Positions 1 to 5,649 of a stretch of 6,368 bases of DNA are shown piece by piece; within the stretch, counting starts at the first letter, position 1, and each line of letters starts with the position of its first letter. Under the pieces are notes generated by a model. That model had not been told where the DNA came from. It saw nothing but the letters and a program-made list of their open reading frames with translations, and did no database searches. Both the position numbers and the translations under genes were made by a program. The stretch covers positions 1 through 6,368 of the forward strand of contig JAIXVO010000751.1 of NCBI GenBank assembly GCA_027482985.1, given 5' to 3'. This DNA comes from Cyanobacteriota bacterium (lineage in GTDB: Bacteria; Cyanobacteriota; Cyanobacteriia; Leptolyngbyales; Leptolyngbyaceae).

Positions 1-370
1 GAGCACAGGTCGCCAGGATGGCGGCAATCACTCCGCCCGTAGATCCATTCGTGAGAAACCAGGTTTGATCCGCTCCAAAAGTTTGAGCCGCAAGGGTTTG
101 CGCTTGTTGGATCACTCCCGCTGGCGCAAACAAATTATCCAGTTCCGGCAGTTCGGGTAGGTCGGCGAGACAGGCGCGATCGCCCAATAAGTGACGCAAA
201 GCTGGATCAATGCCCTGTCCGCGCTTATGCCCAGGGGTATGGAAGGCAGCGGTGGCACGATTGGCACACTGTTGTAATGCGGTCAGGAGGGGCAAGGGGT
301 TGGGGGTTGGGGGGGACATGGGGCAAGGGTGCACAGGGGGGCTTCCCGGTTTTACCATGCAAACTGTCAT
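1..370 (-). CDS. Orn/Lys/Arg decarboxylase family protein, N-terminal part (partial)
   Basis: This is the first 123 codons of a fold-type I PLP enzyme; the gene continues beyond position 1. Family members decarboxylate arginine, lysine or ornithine in the cytoplasm, feeding polyamine synthesis; which substrate is used here cannot be told from the N-terminus. Visible hallmarks are the family signature HTPGHKRG (about residues 44-51), the stretch DLPELPELDNLFAP (70-83), and NGSTGG (108-113), the loop expected to hold the PLP phosphate. The PLP-binding lysine lies outside the window. The start is uncertain. ATG at 370 has AAAGAG eight bases upstream, while in-frame ATGs at 358 and 319 have no obvious ribosome-binding site. 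Homology-like sequence begins only near residue 28. The residues before it are proline-rich and encoded by C-rich low-complexity DNA. An in-frame stop at 409-407 limits any further extension. It is transcribed divergently from the Rieske gene. Confidence 0.88.
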   Translation of the reverse strand, partial: MTVCMVKPGSPPVHPCPMSPPTPNPLPLLTALQQCANRATAAFHTPGHKRGQGIDPALRHLLGDRACLADLPELPELDNLFAPAGVIQQAQTLAAQTFGADQTWFLTNGSTGGVIAAILATCA

Positions 371-456
371 CGCTGGCACTCTTTTGCGGTTGGGGAATGT
401 GATTATCTAAATGGACACCTGTACTGAGTGTGATTTTTTACCTGTAGAGAGTTGTT
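371..456. promoter_or_regulatory. Divergent intergenic region between decarboxylase and Rieske oxygenase genes
   Basis: These 86 bp separate two genes pointing away from each other, so both promoters should lie here or overlap the gene starts. The heptamer ACCTGTA occurs twice in the same orientation (417-423 and 440-446), 23 bp apart. A T-tract (433-439) sits just before the second copy. I could not identify a convincing -35/-10 pair for either strand. A TAGATAAT-like -10 candidate can be read on the minus strand around 409-402, without a matching -35. The regulatory role is inferred from position only. Confidence 0.45.
446..451 (+). promoter_or_regulatory. Shine-Dalgarno sequence of the Rieske oxygenase gene
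   Basis: AGAGAG lies five bases upstream of the ATG at 457. It supports that start codon. It also overlaps the last base of the second ACCTGTA repeat. Confidence 0.5.
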
Positions 457-1476
457 ATGGTGGAAACGAAATGGGGGCAGCAGGCGGAGGCCTTGGCACA
501 GGGCCGATTAGACGCAGTGATCCTGAATGATTGGTATGCGATCGCGAGTCTGGCGGCACTGTCACCGGGAACGGTGCAGTCAGCGCGCGTGCTGGATCAG
601 GATTTGGTGATCTGGTGTGGGCAGGATGGCACGGTACAGGTATGGGCTGATCGCTGTCCCCATCGCAGTGTGCGGTTGTCGCGGGGTAAGGTGGTGGCGA
701 ATACGCTGGTCTGTCCCTATCACGGCATGGTGTATGACACGACGGGACAGTGTATTCAGGTGCCTGCCCATCCCGACTATGTGCCACCCAAACAGGCATG
801 TGTGCGGTCGTATCCGGTGCAGGTGCAATATGGGCTGGTGTTTGTCTGTTTAGGGGATGACCCCAGCGCGATCGCGCCGTTTCCAGAGTGGACGGATGAC
901 CAGTTTGTGAAAGCCTTAGCGGGACCGTATCCCTGTCAAACGGGGGGCTATCGGGCGATCGAAAACTTTTTAGACCTGGCTCATTTTGCCCATCTGCATA
1001 CAGGCATTCTGGGCGATCTGGAGTTTCCCCAGGTGGGCGATTATGCTGTTACGACGGACGATCGCGGCGTGCATTTTGATGACATTCACATCTGGCAACC
1101 GGACCCGATGAATACCGGGCAGGGGGGATTTGTCACCTATGCCTACTCCGCCTTCCGCCCACTGACCGCATACTTCCGCAAAACCACGCCGGACGGCGAC
1201 TGTCTCACGATTTGGTATGTCGTCACGCCCGTCAGTGAAGCGGAGTGCATCGGCTGGATGTGGATGGCGCTCAATTTTATTGATGCCAGTCAAACGGATG
1301 ACGCGATCGCGTTTCAGGACAAGGTGTTTGAACAAGACCGCGACAGTCTGGAGTCCCACAATCCCAAACGCCTGCCCTTAGACTTGACGACTGAGTTTCA
1401 TGTGCCCTGCGATCGAGGTTCCCTCGCCTACCGCCAGTGGCTTAAACAACTGGGTGTCACCTACGGCACCCTTTGA
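457..1476 (+). CDS. Rieske non-heme iron oxygenase, aromatic ring-hydroxylating/VanA-like oxygenase subunit
   Basis: This is a complete 339-residue terminal oxygenase, the usual length for VanA-type (vanillate O-demethylase, dicamba monooxygenase-like) enzymes. The N-terminal half holds a Rieske [2Fe-2S] domain with Cys67-x-His69-x16-Cys86-x2-His89. The catalytic domain holds the mononuclear iron motif Asn170-x2-Asp173-x2-His176-x4-His181, where Asp173 would bridge electrons between subunits. Asp294, in the stretch EQDRDSLESHNP, is the best candidate for the carboxylate ligand. The C-terminus (RLPLDLTTEFHVPCDRGSLA...YRQWL) matches the family's typical ending. The enzyme should activate O2 to hydroxylate or demethylate an aromatic or related substrate, using electrons from a separate ferredoxin or reductase. 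No reductase gene is in this window, so a general ferredoxin may serve. There is no transit peptide or membrane segment, so it should be cytoplasmic. The substrate cannot be deduced. Pheophorbide oxygenase/Tic55-type relatives are a less likely alternative because there is no C-terminal membrane region. Confidence 0.9.
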   Translation: MVETKWGQQAEALAQGRLDAVILNDWYAIASLAALSPGTVQSARVLDQDLVIWCGQDGTVQVWADRCPHRSVRLSRGKVVANTLVCPYHGMVYDTTGQCIQVPAHPDYVPPKQACVRSYPVQVQYGLVFVCLGDDPSAIAPFPEWTDDQFVKALAGPYPCQTGGYRAIENFLDLAHFAHLHTGILGDLEFPQVGDYAVTTDDRGVHFDDIHIWQPDPMNTGQGGFVTYAYSAFRPLTAYFRKTTPDGDCLTIWYVVTPVSEAECIGWMWMALNFIDASQTDDAIAFQDKVFEQDRDSLESHNPKRLPLDLTTEFHVPCDRGSLAYRQWLKQLGVTYGTL

Positions 1477-1520
1477 GCAACCAACGGGACGACTTAATCA
1501 GTTGCGACGGTTTGCCTCAT

Positions 1521-1554
1521 GAATGAGCCACGTCTCCAATGATGTGGCTCATTC
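1521..1554 (+). terminator. Strong stem-loop downstream of the Rieske oxygenase gene, probable terminator
   Basis: The arms GAATGAGCCAC (1521-1531) and GTGGCTCATTC (1544-1554) are perfect inverted complements. Three more pairs (G·T, T-A, C-G) extend the stem to 14 bp, leaving the 6-nt loop TCCAAT. It begins 44 bp after the Rieske stop codon. No T-tract follows, so it is not a textbook intrinsic terminator; transcript-end protection or mRNA stabilisation are alternatives. The position fits the 3' end of the upstream transcript. Confidence 0.6.
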
Positions 1555-1711
1555 TGATGCACAGACCGAATTAAATAGCGATCGCTCCAAATGGGGTAGG
1601 GGCGAATAGCCATCATTCACTTTAACTTCAGCTCACTGCCAGAGGTAAACTCAACAACGTCACCACCAGAGCATGGATGCGAAGTTCCAGCGTTGCCCTT
1701 TGGAGGGGGTT

Positions 1712-1768
1712 CGGGGGACGCAACCGTCCCCTGAATTCGGGGGGTTTGGGGGGTTGCCACCCAAACCC
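1712..1768. repeat. Cluster of overlapping GC-rich palindromes
   Basis: Three inverted repeats lie end to end. First, GGGGACG (1714-1720) pairs with CGTCCCC (1725-1731) across the loop CAAC, extendable by two pairs to 1712-1733. Second, a near-palindrome of 16 bp is centred on GAATTC (1728-1743). Third, GGGTTTGGG (1742-1750) pairs with CCCAAACCC (1760-1768) across a 9-nt loop. Neighbouring hairpins share bases, so they are mutually exclusive in part. This could be a dispersed cyanobacterial palindromic repeat, a transcription terminator or a structured leader. I cannot tell copy number from one window. Confidence 0.6.
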
Positions 1769-1982
1769 AGAATCTTGGTTCTAGTTAGAGACTCGCGCTA
1801 TTGCCAGACTTGTGTATCCTCACGTAGCACCCTGTTGGAATAAGGTTGCAGGTCTGAGGTCAGGCTAAAAGCCTTTTACAGTCAAAGTCTGCGCTGAAGT
1901 TGAACCCAGTTGATCACCATTCGCCCCAATAGGGGTTTATGGGCAGCGCCCGCTCAGGGAGATCCGACTGAATTTTTGCTTT

Positions 1983-2001
1983 CTCCCCTCTGCCCCCTGC
2001 C
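1983..2001. repeat. C-rich low-complexity tract
   Basis: The run CTCCCCTCTGCCCCCTGCC is an imperfect reiteration of a CTGCCCC/CTCCCCT-like heptamer. Similar text is familiar from non-coding DNA of filamentous cyanobacteria. It lies inside the open frame upstream of the channel gene and argues that this part is not translated. Confidence 0.45.
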
Positions 2002-2006
2002 TTTTG

Positions 2007-2037
2007 CTCACCCCACAAGTGGGCAAAGTGGGGTGAG
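2007..2037. repeat. Perfect 10-bp inverted repeat in the channel gene leader
   Basis: CTCACCCCAC (2007-2016) and GTGGGGTGAG (2028-2037) are exact reverse complements around an 11-nt loop. The 3' arm ends 46 bp before the ATG at 2084. It could form a hairpin in the 5' untranslated region or serve as a protein-binding site. No T-run follows directly. Confidence 0.6.
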
Positions 2038-2083
2038 GTCAGGCATAGTGGAGGAAAAATTTGTCCTTTTGCCCCAGGTCTGC

Positions 2084-4126
2084 ATGGTCGCCAGTCCTTT
2101 GCCCTCCGCTTCAGTTTCCCCCCACGATGGTCAGTCCTCGCGGTTTTTGGTCTGCGGGTTGGGGAGTCTGGGGCAGTTTTGTGTCTCTGTGTTGCAAGAA
2201 TTTGGCGTTACCGTGGGGGCGATTACCCTGACAGAACCCATCACCTGGGAAATTCCCCACCTAGCCGATCGCCTCGATCGCCTCCTGATTGGCGATTGTC
2301 GGCAACCGCAGTACTTGCAGGCGGCAGGGGTGGAGCAGTGTCGAGCGGTGTTGCTGGTAGCTAGCGATGAGCGGGTGAATATTGAAGCGGCGTTTGCAGT
2401 GCGGTTGTTGAATCCCACGGCGCGGTTGATTGTGCGCTCGGCGAAAGAGAATTTGAATGAACTGGTGGGCGATCGCCTGGGGAATTTTGTCGCCTTTGAA
2501 GCCACGCAACTGCCTGCCCCGGCATTCGCGATCGCGGCCTTGAGTAGCGAAATTCGCGGCTTTATCCAGCTTGAGCCCTACTTGCTCCGGGTGGTTAAAG
2601 CGTCAATGACCCGTGACCATCGCTGGTGCGATCGGCGGGCAGTCCACGAACTCAATACGCAAACGCGGCGCGTCCTCAGTCACATTCCGTATGGGCAAGA
2701 ACTGCCTACCGAATTTCACCAATGGCAACCGGATGCCACCGTCCAGGCAGGCGATTTGATTGCCTATGTGGAACTGATTGAAGCGCAATCCTTAGCCGCT
2801 ACGTTGGCGACACCCGTCATCACCCCCAAACTGTCCTTCTGGCAACGGTTGCAGCAGGTCGGGTCAATTCAGCATTGGCGACAAAGAGGGCTGACCTATT
2901 GGCGATCGACGGCGCAACAACAAACGAAGCGGGTCGCGCTACTGGTGGGGAGCGGCATCCTCACCCTGCTAACTTTAGGCACGCTGATTCTGACGTTCAC
3001 GCAACCGGGGATTAATCTCTTACAGGCGTTTTACGTCAGTGGCGTGATGTTGCTGGGGTCGTATGATGCCGTCTATGGGGTGCTGAATCCGCAAGATGCG
3101 ATTCCCCTGTGGATGCGGTTCATGAACCTGACCTATATGCTGGCGGGGACGGCCTCGATCGCCGTGCTCTATGCCCTGCTGACGGAAACCCTGCTCTCAG
3201 CCAAATTCCAGTTACCGCGCAAACGACCTCCGTTGCCGCCGGAGGGGCATGTGGTGCTGGTGGGGTTGGGGCGAGTGGGGCGGCGGGTGGCGACCTTTTT
3301 GCATCAGTTGAAGCAGCCCGTCGTGGGAGTCAGTAATGCTGCGCTGGAGTCCAGTGTGTTGCCGCAATTGCCTGTGGTGGTGGGGGATTTAGCCGCCAGC
3401 CTCAGCAAAACGAATCTGGCAACGGCGAAAAGTGTGGTGGTGGCGACGGATGATGAGATGGCGAATCTGGAGTTGGGGCTGCTGGCACATCGGTTGAATC
3501 CCAATATTGCGCTGGTGATTCGCACTTTTGATCCAGCGTTTAGTGCCAACATCGATCGCCTGTTGCCCTATGCCAAAGTCCTGTGTGCCTACGATTTGGC
3601 AGCGGAAGCGTTTGTCGCGGCGGCGTTTGGGGAAAATGTCTTAAACCTGTTACGGTTGAACGAACAAACGGTTTTGACGACGGAATACCGAATTGCCCCG
3701 CAGGATACCCTGCACCACAAACTCCTGAGCGAGATTACCTATGGTTATGGCGTGGTGCCGATTTTGCATGAACGGGCTGATCGCACCGTGCGCCTGATGC
3801 CCACCGATGATACCCGCCTGGGCGTGGGCGATCGCTTGGTGGTGTTAGCCACGATCGCCAGTTTGCAACGCATTGAGCGGGGCGAGGTGGTGCGTCCGAC
3901 CTGGCTGGTGCGAATTGAGCGTAGTTTGTCGCCGGAAGCGGGGTTTGATGGGGCTAACGCGATCGCCCGGATCTCCGATTGCAGTCTGCCCCTAGCGCGA
4001 GACGTGATGCAGTCCCTCCCGGCGACGCTGCCGATTCCCCTCTACAAGCATCAGGCCATGCGGCTGGTGCGGGATCTGACGAAAGCTCAAGTGCTGGCTC
4101 ATGTCGTGTCCACTGTTGAAGAATGA
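2084..4126 (+). CDS. Two-RCK, two-TM potassium channel-like membrane protein (TrkA-N domains)
   Basis: From the ATG at 2084 the protein has 680 residues. The order is an N-terminal RCK/TrkA-N Rossmann domain beginning at SRFLVCGLGSLGQ (G25-x-G27-x2-G30) with a following TrkA-C-like part, TM helix 1 (about 284-305), a re-entrant pore-like segment (310-332), TM helix 2 (344-371), a second RCK domain (G394-x-G396-x2-G399) with its TrkA-C part, and a small C-terminal alpha/beta domain (about 615-677). This is the layout of ligand-gated K+ channel-like proteins in which RCK domains bind NAD(H), nucleotides or ions and gate a pore in the plasma membrane. The pore loop reads LGSYDA where T-x-G-Y-G-D is expected, so K+ conduction is doubtful. 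Start choice: the frame is open from a TTG at 1910 and a GTG at 2048 (GAGG nine bases upstream) is possible, but conserved sequence starts only around residue 20 of the short form. It is the first gene of the operon. Confidence 0.85.
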   Translation: MVASPLPSASVSPHDGQSSRFLVCGLGSLGQFCVSVLQEFGVTVGAITLTEPITWEIPHLADRLDRLLIGDCRQPQYLQAAGVEQCRAVLLVASDERVNIEAAFAVRLLNPTARLIVRSAKENLNELVGDRLGNFVAFEATQLPAPAFAIAALSSEIRGFIQLEPYLLRVVKASMTRDHRWCDRRAVHELNTQTRRVLSHIPYGQELPTEFHQWQPDATVQAGDLIAYVELIEAQSLAATLATPVITPKLSFWQRLQQVGSIQHWRQRGLTYWRSTAQQQTKRVALLVGSGILTLLTLGTLILTFTQPGINLLQAFYVSGVMLLGSYDAVYGVLNPQDAIPLWMRFMNLTYMLAGTASIAVLYALLTETLLSAKFQLPRKRPPLPPEGHVVLVGLGRVGRRVATFLHQLKQPVVGVSNAALESSVLPQLPVVVGDLAASLSKTNLATAKSVVVATDDEMANLELGLLAHRLNPNIALVIRTFDPAFSANIDRLLPYAKVLCAYDLAAEAFVAAAFGENVLNLLRLNEQTVLTTEYRIAPQDTLHHKLLSEITYGYGVVPILHERADRTVRLMPTDDTRLGVGDRLVVLATIASLQRIERGEVVRPTWLVRIERSLSPEAGFDGANAIARISDCSLPLARDVMQSLPATLPIPLYKHQAMRLVRDLTKAQVLAHVVSTVEE

Positions 4127-4128
4127 GG
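4124..4128 (+). promoter_or_regulatory. Shine-Dalgarno sequence overlapping the upstream stop codon
   Basis: TGAGG contains the stop codon of the channel-like gene and ends seven bases before the ATG at 4136. This arrangement favours translational coupling and supports the chosen start of the binding-protein gene. Confidence 0.6.
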
Positions 4129-4135
4129 TTGGCCC

Positions 4136-5035
4136 ATGTTGAAAGTCAAAGCGCCCTCACCGTTGCCCTACTTAATCGCCGCGATCGCCCTGCTGGTGGG
4201 TGGTTACTGGTGGTTTCATCGACCTGGATCACCTCCTTCGATCGCTTCGACCTCAAAGTCAGCCCTTCCAGCGCCATCTCCTGCGACTAACCCAACCTTC
4301 TCGCTGCCCTCTACTGTGCCAGCGGGGACGGTGGTACGGGTGGATGGCTCGACCAGCATGGTGACTCTGAATCAAAACTTGAAGCAAGCCTTTGAGCAAC
4401 GATTTCCCGGCACCCAGGTTGTGACGCAAGCGAATGGCTCGAATCAAGGGATTCGGGATCTCCAGAGCGGCAAAGCGGATGTGGCCGCAATCTCTCGTCC
4501 TTTGACCGACGCTGAAACTCGGCAGGGGTTACAAGCGGTCGAGGTGGCACGGGATGCGATCGCGATCGTGGTGGGCAACTCGAATCCATTCCAGGGAAAC
4601 TTGACCGCGGCTCAAGTGCAGGGCATTTTCCAGGGCACGATTGTCAACTGGTCGCAGGTGGGTGGCCCCAATCGCATGATTCGGGTGATTAACCGTCCGC
4701 CCGTCAGTGGCACCCACCAGGCTTTCAAAGATTTGGTGTTGCAGGGCGGCAACTTTGGCACGACGACGAACATCACGACGCTGACCCAGGATGCCACCAC
4801 GCCACTCCTCCGAGCGCTGGGCACCGATGGCATTGGCTATGCGACAGCGGCACAAGTCGCCAATCAGCAAACGGTGCGAGTAGTGCCGATCGCGGGTCAG
4901 CGTCCCGAACAATCTGACTACCCTTATCGGCGTTGGCTCTACTATGGGTATCAAACGCCGCCCAACGCCGCCGCGCAAGCCTTTTTAGGGTTTGCACTGG
5001 CTCCTGAAGGTCAACAAGCAATGGTGCAACCATGA
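4136..5035 (+). CDS. Membrane-anchored PstS-like phosphate-binding-fold protein
   Basis: This 299-residue protein has a short cytoplasmic N-terminus, one TM helix (about 11-27), a Ser/Pro/Ala-rich linker (30-62) and a type II periplasmic-binding domain of the PstS family. Signature elements are DGSTSM (70-75), the first oxyanion-binding loop, NGSNQGIRDLQSGKADVAAISRP (100-122) and PVSGTHQAF (189-197), the second anion-binding loop. Such domains bind phosphate or a similar oxyanion in the periplasm. There is no lipobox cysteine, so the protein is probably held by its uncleaved N-terminal helix. No pstC, pstA or pstB lies beside it. The context of a channel-like gene and a bitopic protein suggests sensing or substrate presentation rather than classical ABC import; that is inference. 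It starts nine bases after the channel gene and overlaps the next gene by four bases. Ligand identity is not proven by the motifs. Confidence 0.87.
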   Translation: MLKVKAPSPLPYLIAAIALLVGGYWWFHRPGSPPSIASTSKSALPAPSPATNPTFSLPSTVPAGTVVRVDGSTSMVTLNQNLKQAFEQRFPGTQVVTQANGSNQGIRDLQSGKADVAAISRPLTDAETRQGLQAVEVARDAIAIVVGNSNPFQGNLTAAQVQGIFQGTIVNWSQVGGPNRMIRVINRPPVSGTHQAFKDLVLQGGNFGTTTNITTLTQDATTPLLRALGTDGIGYATAAQVANQQTVRVVPIAGQRPEQSDYPYRRWLYYGYQTPPNAAAQAFLGFALAPEGQQAMVQP

Positions 5036-5649
5036 GCGATCGCCTGACTTCAGCCCAACTGCAAAAACTGGTAGCCGAAATGCAACGCCTGCAAACTCGG
5101 CAACAGGATGAACTGGATGCCACCCAAGTCCAGGAAATTTTGCAGGAATTGAATCTTTCCCCAGAGTTATTGCCGGATGCGATGGTGCAACTGCGCCGCC
5201 GCGAAGCCCTGGAAGTCCAGAACTGCCAGCGCCGCTGGATCATTGGGGGCGCGATCGCGGCGATCGTGATTGTCGTCAGTGGCAGCATTGCCTTCTTGCA
5301 ACACAAACAGCAGGTCTTCAACCAAATTGGCGTGCAGGCAGATCAGGTGCTCCTTCAATCTGATCCAAGTCGCCCAGTGAACACCGTGAGTCGTCCTGCT
5401 AACTTGGAGTATCAAACGACGTTGACCCAAGCTCCCGTCGGTCAAACCCTTTCCCTCCAGTGTGATTGGCTCGACCCCACAGGCGCAGTCGTCAAGCAAA
5501 ACCGCTACGCCACTAAGGTGATCACAACCGATGTCTGGCAGACTCGCTGCCGCTACGACCTGGGAGTCAATGCGACTCCTGGCACCTGGAAAGTGCGGCT
5601 TTTACGGGGCGATCGCGAACTGAGTACAGCCACCTTTGAGGTGCGGTAA
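5032..5649 (+). CDS. Bitopic membrane protein of unknown function with C-terminal beta-rich periplasmic domain
   Basis: I do not recognise this 205-residue protein. The N-terminus (about 6-65) is predicted helical and charged, with the pattern DATQVQEILQELNLSPELLPDAM, and should be cytoplasmic. One TM helix follows (about 69-88). The rest (about 120-205) alternates in a beta-strand manner and ends GTWKVRLLRGDRELSTATFEV, like small Ig-like or DUF2914/DUF3859-type domains of cyanobacterial surface proteins; that likeness is only impressionistic. Cys144 and Cys173 could form a disulfide in the periplasm. The ATG overlaps the upstream TGA as ATGA, so its translation is probably coupled to the PstS-like gene, and it lacks a good ribosome-binding site of its own. 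Its stop shares one base with the next start (TAATG). A partner or signalling role with its operon neighbours is plausible but unproven. Confidence 0.85.
   Translation: MSDRLTSAQLQKLVAEMQRLQTRQQDELDATQVQEILQELNLSPELLPDAMVQLRRREALEVQNCQRRWIIGGAIAAIVIVVSGSIAFLQHKQQVFNQIGVQADQVLLQSDPSRPVNTVSRPANLEYQTTLTQAPVGQTLSLQCDWLDPTGAVVKQNRYATKVITTDVWQTRCRYDLGVNATPGTWKVRLLRGDRELSTATFEVR
5638..5641 (+). promoter_or_regulatory. Shine-Dalgarno sequence fixing the start of the asparagine-synthase-like gene
   Basis: GAGG lies seven bases before the ATG at 5649 and inside the end of the upstream gene. It supports that start over the in-frame ATG at 5682, and so supports the absence of an N-terminal Met-Cys. Confidence 0.55.

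Larger units (their letters stand above)
1477..2083. other. Long intergenic region without a convincing gene, rich in inverted repeats
   Basis: About 600 bp separate the Rieske gene from the channel-like gene. In order it holds a terminator-like hairpin (1521-1554), one HIP1 octamer (1578-1585), a cluster of overlapping GC-rich hairpins (1712-1768), a weak 5-bp hairpin with three T's (1862-1877), a C-rich low-complexity tract (1983-2001) and a perfect 10-bp inverted repeat (2007-2037). An open frame from a TTG at 1910 runs into the channel gene, but its first 58 codons look like translated non-coding text. No tRNA, CRISPR or transposase remnant was seen. Promoters for the downstream operon should be here, but none could be placed with confidence. 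Confidence 0.7.

Noticed and set aside
210..410. 66-residue open frame on the plus strand
   Set aside because: It is antisense to the decarboxylase N-terminus, with Gly/Cys-rich low-complexity content and no ribosome-binding site.
455..799. 114-residue open frame on the minus strand
   Set aside because: It is antisense to the Rieske domain coding region and rich in Pro, His and Arg, typical of a shadow frame.
970..1359. 129-residue open frame on the minus strand
   Set aside because: It is antisense to the iron-binding domain of the Rieske oxygenase and has no independent support.
1862..1877. Intrinsic terminator (AGGCT-AAA-AGCCT-TTT)
   Set aside because: The stem is only 5 bp with a 3-nt loop and three T's. 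It is too weak to call, although it could be a minor pause site.
1910..2083. Extension of the channel-like protein by 58 residues from a TTG start
   Set aside because: The extra segment is encoded by C-rich low-complexity DNA and a perfect inverted repeat, has no family-like sequence, and a TTG start without a good ribosome-binding site is unlikely. A GTG at 2048 remains possible.
4773..5321. 182-residue open frame on the minus strand
   Set aside because: It lies across the junction of two well-supported plus-strand genes, its protein is rich in Cys, Arg, Ser and Trp as expected for antisense of coding DNA, and it has no recognisable domain.
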